Below are positions 43,985 to 55,555 of a stretch of 64,000 bases of DNA, piece after piece (position 1 is the first letter of the stretch; each line of letters begins with the position of its first letter). The translations under genes and the position numbers were made by a program. The notes beneath the pieces are model-generated. The model searched no databases. It had not been told where the DNA came from and worked only from the letters and a program-made list of their open reading frames with translations. Origin of the DNA: Rhyzopertha dominica (taxonomy: Eukaryota > Arthropoda > Insecta > Coleoptera > Bostrichidae); the NCBI GenBank assembly GCA_025024175.1, contig QCXZ01000001.1, positions 7,936,001-8,000,000 on the forward strand, given 5' to 3'.

Positions 43985-45590
43985 CACCTATTTTTAATAT
44001 GTATTAAGAAAATATCTATAAAGAGCTTTAATTCCTGGAAATGCACCGGCAAATTTTCGTTAAACTATTTACCTATGAACCTATTAATATTTTCTAGTCC
44101 CTTGTTCGTCTCAAATTTGTATTTTACCGTGTTTTTTGTTGGTTGCCTATTACTAGTTGTGTAATTTCTCAACAAAAGAGTTTCTTTCAAGACTATACAT
44201 TTTATTTGCATTACGTAAGGTATGTTTTCAAATAACAATTAATTTTGGTAAAACACTACAAACTGAAATATTTTTATAGCACTTATACATATAAAAATGT
44301 GGAGACCGTGAAATGGGGTGGAATCATAATCATTTATTTACCACTTGAAGCTAAACAAATAATTTTGAATGTTTATGAATACATCAAAAATGTAAAGGAA
44401 GAAAGTGGGGACTTCGCAAAAACCAGCAAAATAACCAAAATTTCACATTCATTTGTGAGAGATATAGCTGTAAATGGACTTCGTGACAGAAAAGTCCNAG
44501 AGGTCGTTGGTTCTTCGGGGGTTTTCAAAGATGNTCAGGCAACTTTAATTCNACGTATGATTTATGAGGCATACAAAAATAATTTTGCAATGACAATTGA
44601 AGAATTACACAAGAAAATTAAAACTGAGCTAAAAATTAACTGCTGTTAGGAGAGTTTACGTATTTTTGGAGTTTGATTACGAGTTTCAGAATGGCGAGTA
44701 AAAAATCATATATGTCCATGACGACATTAAAAAAAGGGTTGTACAATAAAAGTAACAAATACGTGTTGAATGTACGGGCATCACATGCTAAAAGAATCGT
44801 TATTCGACATGCGGGACCAAAACTGGATAGGTAGAAGATGCATTATTTCTATCTGCTAAAAATATGAAGGACGCAAAGGTAGATTACCATAAAAGTATGA
44901 CAGCTGAAGTTTTTGAAAGTTGGATTGAGAATATACTGCTACCAAAGCTTCTATCCAATGCAGTAATTGTATAAGACAATGCGGCTTATCATTCTGCTCA
45001 GATTGAAAAATTCCAGATACGTATTCAAATAAAAAAGAAATCAAAGATTTCTTTTAAAACATGACTTATATTTTGAGGATTGTAACACAAATAGATAACT
45101 ATTGGAGGTTCTAAAGATAAAATGTTTTGATAAAACATTCTGAATTGATAATTTGGCTAAAGAACATGGACAGTTTTACGGCTACCGCCCTATCAGTGTA
45201 TTTAATCCAATTGAAATTATTTGGCTCGAACGTAAGAGTCCTGAAAGTCACAGCAAATAGTTTTTATTTTTTTACAAGGAACGACTGTTGGCAGAGTTAA
45301 TAATTCAACTAGATGGCGGTGATAAAACAGACGATGTCAGTGACTTTTTAAGGACTAAAATGTAATTTAAATAACGTAAAAATAATACCTATTAAAATTA
45401 AATAATATAAACTCTGTTATATATTGATTCATTTGTGTTTACTTACTGCTTAAATTTCAACGTAAGGGTTGAAAGATTTCAAGTAGAGTAGAGTAGAGTC
45501 AAGTTGCGTACGACAACTGCCTGGCAGGAAAATAGTTTTACAGCGGTCTGTGGTTGTATTAAGTTTTATTCGCAGAATATTTCTGGTCCC
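43985..45590 (+). mobile_element. DDE_3 Tc1/mariner-type element, most complete copy (copy B)
   Basis: HTH region in the 134-codon frame 44245-44649: EAKQIILNVYEYIKNVKEES, then SKITKISHSFVRDI, then IEELHKKIKTEL. After several shifts: AKRIVIRHAGPKTG, DALFLSAKNMKDAKVDYHKS, FESWIENILLPKL, then VIV-stop-DNAAYHSAQIEK (second catalytic Asp), and finally FNPIEIIWLE (third block with Glu). The order and spacing are those of complete insect DDE_3 transposases; the first Asp block could not be read. Ns at 44498, 44534 and 44552 fall inside. Inactive, but a good reference for copies A and C and for 1640-1937. Confidence 0.8.
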
Positions 45591-45654
45591 ATAGTATGTA
45601 TATACGTATTCTTTTTATCAATAATTCACATGTTTAAAACCACTTTATACAAAA

Positions 45655-45683
45655 CTAACTTTTTTTTTCGTTTCAGGTAAGTC
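45655..45683 (+). promoter_or_regulatory. Recursive-splice-like (ratchet) site 2
   Basis: Branch-point-like CTAAC at 45655-45659, nine T's, then CGTTTCAG ending at 45676, joined directly to GTAAGT at 45677-45682. This is an almost ideal ratchet point: strong acceptor, zero-length exon, consensus donor. 20 bases further, CCACCAG/GTTAGT (45702/45703) offers a second donor, so a 26-nt recursive exon is conceivable. It lies about 90 bp outside copy B and is 25.9 kb downstream of the first such site. Plus strand. Confidence 0.65.
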
Positions 45684-45709
45684 AACACCCTGCAGCCACC
45701 AGGTTAGTG

Positions 45710-47160
45710 TTGTACCTTTTTTTTGCTATTGCAATGATGGGACGTAGGCAACCAAATTAACACAGGCGCTTGTTTGATAAGCGTTATATGGTGTAACCTG
45801 TTGCCACTATCTCATACTACACGATGCTGCTTGTAAAAACAATTATATATGTAACACCGCGGACTTTAGTCTGCATGTGGACAGCAATTTAGATATCAGA
45901 AATGTTCCATTGTTGGCGATGTGTTGATTAAGCTGAACAAAAGATAATTTTGTTTTTCAACATTCACCATATTTAAATATTTAGCGATAGTGCTCTAAAA
46001 TTTTAAACTCCAGTTTGGTTTATGTGCATTTATTAATGTTGCGGATTTTGTTTCTTCTTATTATTTGGTTAAATCTTAGTTTGTTTTATGATCTACAACA
46101 CGACTAATGCCGGGTACTTATGTACTTGAGTATTTGCACGTATGAATGGGCCCATTCATTCGGCATTTTATGAATTGCTTGCGTACTATATCCATTTCCG
46201 GTCCTGCTTACACACTATTTGCCAACCCCACACCTTGATAAGATACCGCGCATTATGAGAGATTACGGAAAAATTCTAAGAAAATGTAATAAATATTTTG
46301 TATGTTTTCCTTCCAGTTTTTTAAATGCTCCAATTATAAATCGTTTGCAGAGTTTTGCAATCGCAGCAGCCATCTTTATTTGCTTAGTGCGTACAATCTT
46401 TCAATTCGATATTTAGATTTTTGTCTGATACCGATGCCTTATCTTTATCTTAATAGACTTATATACTCCAGAGATGATTTATCGTATCTTGGTTACACCA
46501 TATTCATGACCGGACTGAGTGGCCGTTATAAAAGATAGACGAGATAAGATTCCTTCAAGGTTTCCTTTCTGGGCTAATTATACCGCTAAAATTATTAACC
46601 TAACGTTGAATTATGATATGGCATCTCTATTCACTAGCTAAAATGCCTTATATTTTTACGAATAACTTTATTTTAACAATTTCTAATACATATGATCTTT
46701 AGATTTTTTAATACAATTGCTTATTTATTTTCACTTTACAAGGACAAAAATTTAATGGTCTTCAAATCATATAATCAGAAATCAAGACTGATACTGATGA
46801 TTAAGACGAAAAATAAAACTGCAGCAGTAACAAGAATAAAAATAGAACAGGAACAGAGAATGGAAATAAATCTACACAATACATACAAAAAGAAAATCAA
46901 ATTTTCACTTTGAGTCCAAAGCATTGAATAGCTCATCTCTTCTAAGAGGAATACTGTATATCTGATCCTTTCCAAATTAGGAGATGGCGGTAGAAGTTTG
47001 TTCCGCCCATCCAAACATTTTATGTACGACTATAAAAACTCAATTGTGACAAGTAACTTTAATGTAAAAACGACTAGCAAACATCTGCAGTCTTACTACA
47101 GAAGTAACTGAGAATAGCAAATAGCTCCTAAATTTTTGGTATTATACCAAATCCTGATTG
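45710..47160. other. Unassigned stretch
   Basis: Frames at 46219-46416, 46302-46538 and 46692-46913 have no recognised motif. Ordinary AT-rich, intron-like sequence. Confidence 0.3.
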
Positions 47161-47169
47161 ATTGATTGA

Positions 47170-48455
47170 ATCAGCGTACGGTAGGCATTTCTGCCGCTCC
47201 CGGATATACCGCCGGGCCTGCTACGTCTACGCTGGGTTGGAGGGGCTACACGCTTGTTGCTAGTGGGCTCCCACGTAGCGAATGTTACAGGAGTTTGGGG
47301 ACTGGAATGGGGAGGTTTTTAGGGCATCCAACCAGCAGATACTTTTACATTAGCATCCGTGATAGCTTTGTTCGGCTGCATTGTTCTTGTTCTTCGTCGG
47401 ACGAGCTGCTGCCTGAGATTGTTTACAACTTTAGGACTTCCTTATTTATTGTTTTCTTGTTGTTGCAATTTCTGACCATTGTTTTTTCTTCAGTTACGTT
47501 TGATTTTGCTATGATTTTCTCTACCGTTGTTGGTTTTTTACTCATTTCTGTTGTTGTCGATATGATTTCTTCTCCTTCTCTGATTTGCATTTTGGTTGTG
47601 GTTCTTGAATAGTTTCTTCCAAGGTCCCTCTGAGCATATGTATCGTCTTTGATTTGTAGTTTTTCTTCTTATTTGTCTTACAAGCTAGTTTTGTTGCGGT
47701 TGCTAATGTTATCAACGTATATTTGTTAGTTTCGGTCTTGCTGGATTTTTTTTCACGATTACGTGATTTTTCTTGTATATACACTTGTCTAGATACATGG
47801 AACTACTTCACTGTAACGATAATCACAATAACAATGTAAACGCAAGAACGTATTACTAGAACACTTTATGAACTTAAAATCTTAGAATTTAAAATAATCG
47901 TTTGATTCCTGTTTATGTTGCTGCTTTTTGATGGCAAGTCGATATTTTGAGTGATATCGTATGTGCTTATCCATTCGCTTATTGGGTCTCTAGATGGGAT
48001 GATATTACTCCACCGGAAGTTTTATCGTCTTGTTTATTAGTTTCTTTTCTTTTCTATACATTGGAGCTTCTTTAGGGGTATCCCAATTTTTTGTGGCTGG
48101 ACTTCTTTCCATGTTTTCCTGGTTTCTGTACAGTGCTTTCTTACTTGCTGTTTCTCTCTGTTCTTGTCTCTATGATTTCTTCTTCCGCCAGTTTTTCTTC
48201 TTATTTTTCTTGGGTGGCTTTTGTGTTCTTGTTGGGTAGTGTTCTCCCCGTACATTTGGTGACTCAATGTGATTCGAAGGCGGTTGTCGTCTCCCGAGAT
48301 TTTGTGTACCACAATTGTGTGATTCCTTGTATACACTCTTTTTAGACGCACGGAACTACATCAGTGTTACAACACCAACAATATCGACATTACAAGAATC
48401 CAACAGTAGAACACATTATGAAGAGATCTAAGAGTTGACAGCAATTATTTGGTGT
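47170..48455. repeat. Dispersed repeat, family R, with internal duplication
   Basis: The start (GTACGGTAGGCATTTCTGC at 47176) recurs at 49718 and the similarity continues through GGGGAGGTTTT and TTTAGGACTTCCTTATTTA. In addition, about 120 bp at 47775-47900 (ACTTGT, GGAACTAC, CACTGTAACGATAATCACAA) recurs diverged at 48330-48450. In the antisense direction the two blocks give Lys/Arg/Gln-rich frames (47542-47784 and 48037-48351) that share only low-complexity similarity. The class is not recognised; an LTR-type or non-autonomous element is possible. Confidence 0.5.
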
Positions 48456-48459
48456 GTCG

Positions 48460-49710
48460 CCAATTGTGAGCTAACCACAAGCTCTATTAATATTCGGGCT
48501 TATATATGTTGCCAGAATATTCCCTTTTCCCCCTTATACATCTATCTTCTTTTCTTTCGTTGATTCGTTATTACTGTAAGAGATTTTTTTTGTTTGTTTT
48601 TTTCTGAAAGCCTGAAAAGACGAAAGTAGTTTTTATTATTTTACTGGTTAGTTGTTCGTTCTACTTGTTCCTACTACGATATGTATTTGTTTTTTAAGTT
48701 TCTTTAATGCTATGTGAGTTTTCTAAATATCGTTATCGCGCTTGATACAATTACATTTAGACCTATTTTTGAACATGCCCATTTCTCTGCGTGTTACCTT
48801 TTTAAACATAAACAACTTGTTATCTCCGGTCCAGGCTATTTCCCAGAATCGGAGCCTTTTTGCCGACTTTATACCTGTTGAGGGTGTGTTATTTGCCATC
48901 CGACACCGTAAGAGGCAAAATTTTGTATGATGCTGCTACATTTGTTCTAAAGGAAAAAAGACATATCTGATATTGAATTTGGAAAGTTGTTATTGTTTAT
49001 GAGACAAATTATGTTCTTGTTATATACAATTATACTAAAACTTAGTTGCTTATCAAAACACCGGTTAATGTTGGCGTTATCAGCGTTGAATCCCTCTCCT
49101 TTCTTGCTGGCCAGCCCAACAAACGACACACGGCACATACGTACACCCAATCACCATTCACTTTTAATTAATGTGTGCCGATTGTAGCCTTTTTTAATCA
49201 CAAATTTAAACAGACACACAGATCTTAGGTAGTCACTTCATAGCGCTCAAAAGCACGTCCTCTCGGGGCTAATGCCACAAAATCCTAATTGAAAAAGGAA
49301 GATAATTGAATTCCCCTCCTGTGTTTGGTATTTAAATCAATTTTATTGCAATTTTTTTCCATATTTCCTTTGACAAAATATCTTTGCCGGATATTTTATT
49401 ACGCCTCCAGGTTCTGACAGTATGATCACCTACGTCCTCAACAGACCTTGTACTATAGTTTCACTGATAAAATCTTGGACACCCGATACGGTGGTACTTA
49501 TTAGGTCTCACAATAAAGCAACAAGATGTATCGATGGAATAAATACGAATTTTTATTAGATATCGCATTCGATATGCCCAGTTTCATGTTACTCATTGTA
49601 GCACGCCTCGTTGCAAGGGGTTAACCGCGGTGTTGCCACTTGGGTGACGTATTTAAATACACAGTGTCACTGTAGAAGTAAAGAACTTTGTTTTATAGAG
49701 TGGTATTACA
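48460..49710. other. Unassigned stretch
   Basis: 49590-49700 contains TGTAGCACGCC and TTAACCGCGGTGTTGCC, slightly LTR-like, but no matching end is visible. The frames at 48742-48930 and 48987-49187 carry no motif. Confidence 0.3.
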
Positions 49711-49717
49711 TTTTCAA

Positions 49718-50060
49718 AGTACGGTAGGCATTTCTGCTGTTCCCGAATGTCGTGCTGGGCTGATTGCGTCTTTGCTGGGATGGAGGGGTGACATGCTTGT
49801 AGCTAGAGGCCGCCCTATCTAGTCCATGTTAAGGGAAACTAAGGATCAGAATGGGGAGGTTTTCAGGATGCATCCTGAAAAATGCTGTATGGAATTATGT
49901 ACAAGTTTAGGACCTCCTTATTTGTTATTTTCCTACCATTCTGTCCACGGTTCTCCTCCACGTATAATATTCTTGTAATATTTCTCTTGTCCGCCTTGTC
50001 TCGATTTCTCTAACAACTTTACCCTGTACAATATTTCCTTCTGCGTTTGCCGAGCTTCTT
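49718..50060. repeat. Second copy of family R
   Basis: Matches 47170-47520: GTACGGTAGGCATTTCTGCT, GGGATGGAGGGGTGACA, GGGGAGGTTTTCAGG and TTTAGGACCTCCTTATTTGT. More decayed than the first copy and shorter (the Lys-rich antisense part is absent). Confidence 0.55.
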
Positions 50061-50064
50061 CGTT

Positions 50065-50865
50065 AGCTTTGATAGTGGCAGATATTGGGTAAGATTACTG
50101 ACATCGATATATTATTAAAGTAGCTTTAGTTCTATAAATAACAGTGTAGCTCTTTTTGACTGTGCTCTGTCGTTGAATTTGCTGTTTATATAGGTTTCCA
50201 AATATTTCTTTTTGTTTGCTGTTGCTATATTTCGGCCTCCTATGTTGACCACATTACCCGCCATTACGATGGTTTTGTTTTTTATTTAAAATTAGGTCAT
50301 TTTCTTTTTATTACCATCAGTTCCACATGGAATTTTTATGTCTTTTCCTGTTGTCTGTTTTACTTCTCGTTTTTTAACTGTCGTTTTTAACCTTTGCTAT
50401 CTTGTTGATCAAATAGTGGAGAACTTTTTTCTTTGTCAAAATTGCTGCTATATCCTGGAGATTTATCATATCAAACGTTTCATTTAAGTCCATTGACAAG
50501 ACAAAGATCTTTGTGCCTTCGTTTTTCTTTCAATTTAGCCTCTCTGTGAACATATGATCGTGTACTTAGCTTTTTTCACAAAAACTACATGTTATTGTGA
50601 CATTCTAGAACGTTCTTTTTCAGTTATGAAGGCGGAAAAAACAAAAATAGTACTTCTACCACTCTATACAGCATACGAGGGTCCATAATATCAGATAACA
50701 TGGTTAAGGAACAAAATATATTTAAGTTTGAAAAATTTATTATCGCACAGCAAGTTCATATCATACAAAATAGTTAAAAACAACAACAACGCTCAGTCAA
50801 GCTAGTCAACAAATCTCTCCGATACTGCCGTAAATATTTTAACACTGTTTCCGAAGAATCAGTCG
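50065..50865. other. Unassigned stretch before the PLE fragment
   Basis: May include eroded PLE sequence at its right end; no motif readable. Confidence 0.3.
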
Positions 50866-50869
50866 GATA

Positions 50870-51540
50870 AGATTAGGATGGATGTACGCCATTAGAAATG
50901 CACGTACGCCCTAAACCTAACGATTTGAATACAGATAAGTGCTTTATAGTTGCTAGAGCAGATAAAGGTTTATCCACAGTAATTTTAGTTAGATTACGAG
51001 CATAAAGCTTATAAACATACCAAAAATTATCCCTAGATCCTAACTCNAAAAAATCCAAAATTAATAACGAGCTTATAAAAATTTCATATCTTTCGAATGA
51101 TTAAAAGGCATTTTTAAATGTTTCTCTACGGATTGCTCAAAATTAATAAAAATAATGTCCTCTTAAGACATATAGTCAATATGGTTAGCAAACGTTGTTA
51201 TAAAAATTTGTACTTACTATTTAAAGCTTTATGTAGGAAAAAAACAACAGTTTCATTAAGAATTATTCTTCAGACTTTATTGACATCACAAGAGGTTTAA
51301 GTATTTCAGAAACTGATATTTTAGTTAGTTTTGACGTGGTTTGTTTTAGTAGAGAGCTCTAGGTGGTACAATAGCCAAATTATCGTACCACTGATTAAAA
51401 TTTACTTATTATCTTATGGATTTATGAACAAAAATCTGGTTGAGGAATCTAAGTGCTTATAGTAACCAATTTATTTACGGAAAACTTTGAAGAGTTAGCG
51501 ATTAATATTTTTCAGACAAAATGCCCGTATACCAATTTTT
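50870..51540 (+). pseudogene. Penelope-like reverse transcriptase remnant
   Basis: Frames give KCFIVARADKGLSTVILV (PLE block 'IVITKADKGNxTVV'), then FLYGLLKINKNNVLLRHIVN (block 'FYGLPKIHKxxxPLRPIV'), then SETDILVSFDVVCFSREL (block 'DILVSFDVxSLFTNIP', with the first catalytic Asp) and VLIVTNLFTENFEELA (block 'PxxANLFMExFE'). The catalytic YVDD block was not recovered. Stops and shifts make it inactive. Separate from the PLE at 4255-5130, which retains only the GIY-YIG end. Confidence 0.85.
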
Positions 51541-51544
51541 AATA

Positions 51545-53430
51545 AATGCGCTCGTCCATATCAATCTCAGCAAAGTATATTAAAGTTGAGTTTGTCTTAT
51601 TGTCTTATGTAAAAACAGAAAGAATTAAAGAAAATACTAAGACATCATATTTTATTTGTTAATAATTAAGATATAATTTTATGTTCTACTAAAGATAAAG
51701 TAATTTAGAACGTAAAGGTGTGTTTGATAAAAATTTTACACAGAAAATTTTTATTACAAACGTCTTTCAGAGGAAGCTATAAAAATTATGACATTTGGAA
51801 GGCCATTTTGTAGTTTTCTTGTATCAAGTATTTTGTATTTATCTGGTAGATAATTCCTTTTTAATCGATCGGTTAGCGTTTTGTTTGTATCACACCTTGC
51901 TTCTTTGGTGATTTATTTGTTTGTTTATTTTTGCCAAAGCATAATTATCTGATACCCCATTTAGCGTTATTCTTTGATCGTCTGTATCCTGAGCGGATAT
52001 TTATACTGTGTTGCTCTATTTTTAGGATACTTTGCTTCATAGCCAAGGGTTTGTTATTATTTCATGTATTTCCTGTGCTTTTACGATATTTTAGTACTTT
52101 GTCATTAGTTACTAAAAGCTTCATCTCATAATCTTTTGCCAGCTAGAAGCTTTTTCAGATTTGGAGAGAATCTGAAATGAGAAAGAGTTTGATCTGGCGT
52201 ATAGGGTGCAAATATGGCACCAGTTGAAATCTCGATGATGAAACAAAGTTTTTTATTTCGTCAAACCCGCCCCTTTTACTAGAAGAATTCCTTGTAGATC
52301 TTCTAAGAGGTTCGAATAATATTCTCCATTTTTGGAAACTAGTCCAAAAGAAGAATGCCTTTTACATTCCAAAAAACACTTGAGTGTCTGATGGAACGAT
52401 TTTGGCTGAATTTCCTAAATTATGCTGCAAACAACGTAATTTGGCATCACCGCCGGATTGCCGATTTTTAGCACATCTCCGAAGGTTAATGAAATCGAGC
52501 GAGGCTACTTGGATTCCATTAATGCTCGCGTATCTTGTATCTTATATCCATGCGAAGTGATGTAATATTTTATACTGATAACCGTTACTTAGCGTCTCAA
52601 GTGTTTGGTTATAAGAAGTAAATCGCGGTGGTATACATGATGTACGTTAGTATTAATAGATCCCGGTCCGCATTGCAACAGATATACGAGTAGATTCTGC
52701 TGCGGATTTATGGGGGAAAATGCGTGGGTATCTTGATCAGATGGTGGTGCTTGAATGTACTGAAATAGCCGAATAGCAACTTGTTCGGAATTGTATCCGC
52801 GGAAGGAAACCAGTCACGTAACATGTTTATATTATGAACCTATTCGTGGTTAGCCTCCTCGACTTTACCAAATCCATAGCGTTTATTCCTTAATTGGACA
52901 AATTGTTTGTATTGTGTCTGGTTAAACTTGATTGTACTGAATGTTATAAATTTTGACAACTTCAAATTTCCGGAACGCTCTTCTTGCAATTTTTTCTATT
53001 AGCCAATTAAAAAAATAACATTTTAAATATCTTCTATAAGGCAGATGTCAGATAGATACTGCAAAGTTTCTGTCCTTTATCAACCCTTACGCTAAGTACG
53101 CTGCTGTTCATGCAGATTTTGGTTCTTCGTTTATTTGTTGAAAATCGTGTTTGAAAGGCCCTCTGGATTCAAGTCATATACGGATAAATTTTTACACTTT
53201 GTAGTGTAGCGCATATTTTTGCATAATCTACCATCGACGTTAGTAGGAATATGTCGACTCTTATTCAGATCGTATCAGTTGAGTTCTCAGCGATTATACT
53301 TTGTCTAATATTAAATGGCATCACATCACATATATTTCCATTGATTTTCGCCAGTTAATTATGTTTTGAATATTCTTGTCCATAAGTAATGGTAAGTAAT
53401 GGTACATAGTCCAAAAACTGATATTAACAA
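51545..53430. other. Unassigned stretch
   Basis: The first ~250 bp may be the eroded C-terminal part of the PLE. A word at 52135-52160 (TTTTGCCAGCTAGAAGC) faintly resembles the reverse complement of the PLE tail at 5050-5090. 52440-52560 is a little GC-richer. No frames. Confidence 0.3.
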
Positions 53431-55285
53431 AGATACAGGGTGTTAAACTTCAGATTTTCTTTTTAATTTATTTTAATAACTTTTGATAAAATTGTAGTAT
53501 TTGCATAAAGTTTAGTACGAGTATATGGAGGTTTTTCGAGCTGAGAATTTCAAATATTTAGATGGATTGACTACTAGTTGCATGTGGCGACATTTACGGT
53601 ACTTTACGCGGGTTATAAATGTCATAACTTTTTTGCCAGATATAAATGTCTCTCTATCCTTTTTCCACAAAAAATGTATATCTTGTAGAAGTCGCTATCA
53701 CTACTATTTTCGAGATATTATACCATTTCAGTAATGTAATGCACATCAATCATTTAATACATTTCAAATAGGCTTTGTAAAGTTTGGATGCAATTAAGCT
53801 TTGGATTTGTTAGTATTTCGTGAGTGAAAATGCAAAGGAAAATTTTAATATGCGTAGTGCCAATCGCCAATATCAAGAAATTTATCCAAATAGAAGGCAG
53901 CGTTTATAGTATTATTACAGCTTTTCATAATGTGAATAAAATTTCAATACAGACTTATTTTTCGACAACTCTAAATATACTTTCTTCCTAATAGGACGTG
54001 AGATCAAATGAAAACATAAATAAGTTTTACGTTTAACTTCGAAGAGGAAGATATAGAAACACTTTAACACTACTTCAAACGACACAGATAATTTGGATGT
54101 AATTTGCTATTCATCGGGATTTACAATGATCCGGCATACAATATTATTAAGAACTTTTCAAATCAGCGCTGGTCCTCTTTCAAAACTAGTGCTGGTTAGG
54201 AATGTTCTTCTGTTTAAAAGCTAACTGCTTTAGAATCTCAAGGTGGCTTAAGATTAAAAGATGTAAAAGATATATTAATGGAAATTATTTGTTTTGTTGA
54301 GGTTTTTGAGTTGACTGCTACCACTTATAAAAGAATTGCAATTTCCCTGCGATTTATTTTTATGTAGTTATGGTTGTTAAATAGTTGTCTCACAGGCAAG
54401 AGTATTGGTTGACTTCTAATATCATGAATTTTACAAAAAATGGTCATTTGTTCCCGTAGACAGATAATATTTCAAAATTCTCCTTAAGAAGTTTTTACTA
54501 AGAAACATATTTTCACCGACAGTTGCCGAGGAATATTATATTATATTAAAAGTTATTAAGTTGCAATCTTGCGAGTCACATAGACATATTTACACTCAAA
54601 ATCATTTCTTATCCATATAAACTACCTCGCTTACCAAAAATAAATGCCTATTTCATATTATTATTTTGTTTATTATATAGTTAGTTTACAGTATAAACCG
54701 AGTTAACTTCTTTTATATTAAAAATTAATGATAGCTACAGTTATGAATATATTTTTCAACGCCTTTCGTAATCATTTACANAATTAGAAAAGCAACTAGC
54801 GTCTTAACTTAAGATTTACTTAGTATCGAATATATCCGTTTTATTTGAAAACGAATAAACAAATATCATTACTTGTTTTATTTAGAAGTAAACGAGCGAA
54901 AACGAAATTTTTGTATTTATTTTTTTCCGATATTCGGAATGCATTGAATAAATTTATTCGATTTTAGGTCTTATTCGTTTTCAGACCAAATATGTATTTT
55001 TAAACATCAGTCTTCGAACAATTTTTAAAGCGAAGAAGAAATAAGTTTGCGTAGTTTGGAGTTTGAAGTTTTCACAAGTATTCTGCACTGCAGCTGCTTT
55101 CGTTCGAATATTTGTTTATTCGTTTTTTAATAAAACTAATACAAATTTTCGCTTTACTTCATATTCGAAAATCAAATACGAAAAGCTCCAAACTTTATCA
55201 GCATTAGTCTTGAAACTCATTTTCCATCTCTCTCTTTCGCTCCTGTTCTAAGGGCAGTTAGCGTTTTGGATACACGTATAGGGGC
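53430..55285. other. Unassigned AT-rich stretch with CGAAT-rich patch
   Basis: ATACAGGGTGTTAAAC at 53432-53447 is a lone MITE-like end. Between 54840 and 55190 words of the type ATTCG/CGAAT are unusually frequent, and a perfect 19-bp inverted repeat (AAAACGAATAAACAAATAT at 54848-54866; reverse at 55108-55126) brackets part of the patch. The 62-codon frame at 55063-55251 is a product of it. Confidence 0.4.
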
Positions 55286-55289
55286 TTGT

Positions 55290-55515
55290 ACCTACACCTA
55301 TTATACTGTTATGCTCCGTGGTTTACAGACTTCTGATGCTTAAGTTGGAATTGTTAGGTGTTAATGACATTCTTCTTAGGTGTTTGGGGTCCTTCCTAAA
55401 GCAAAGGAGCGGTTATAGTCAGAACTGGTTGTTATTTTAAAATTAAGTGCCCGGGTGGTGTACCGCTAGGTTCCTTTTTGGGACCTGTATTATTTTCCTT
55501 ATTTGTAAAGTACGT
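55290..55515 (+). pseudogene. LINE reverse transcriptase scrap
   Basis: Reads KLELLGVNDILLRCLGSFLK followed by QRSGYSQN (block 'KLxxyGixgxxxxWixSYLxxRxQ'). After a shift comes GGVPLGSFLGPVLFSLFV (block 'GVPQGSxLGPLLFxxFI'). Motif A upstream and FADD downstream are not recognisable. Confidence 0.65.
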
Positions 55516-55555
55516 AAAGTTACCTAAACATTTTATGAAATAAAACAACAGGTTT

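Noticed and set aside
47542..48351. Lys/Arg/Gln-rich minus-strand frames (80 and 104 codons)
   Set aside because: Low complexity produced by pyrimidine-rich plus-strand sequence in a dispersed repeat; no domain.
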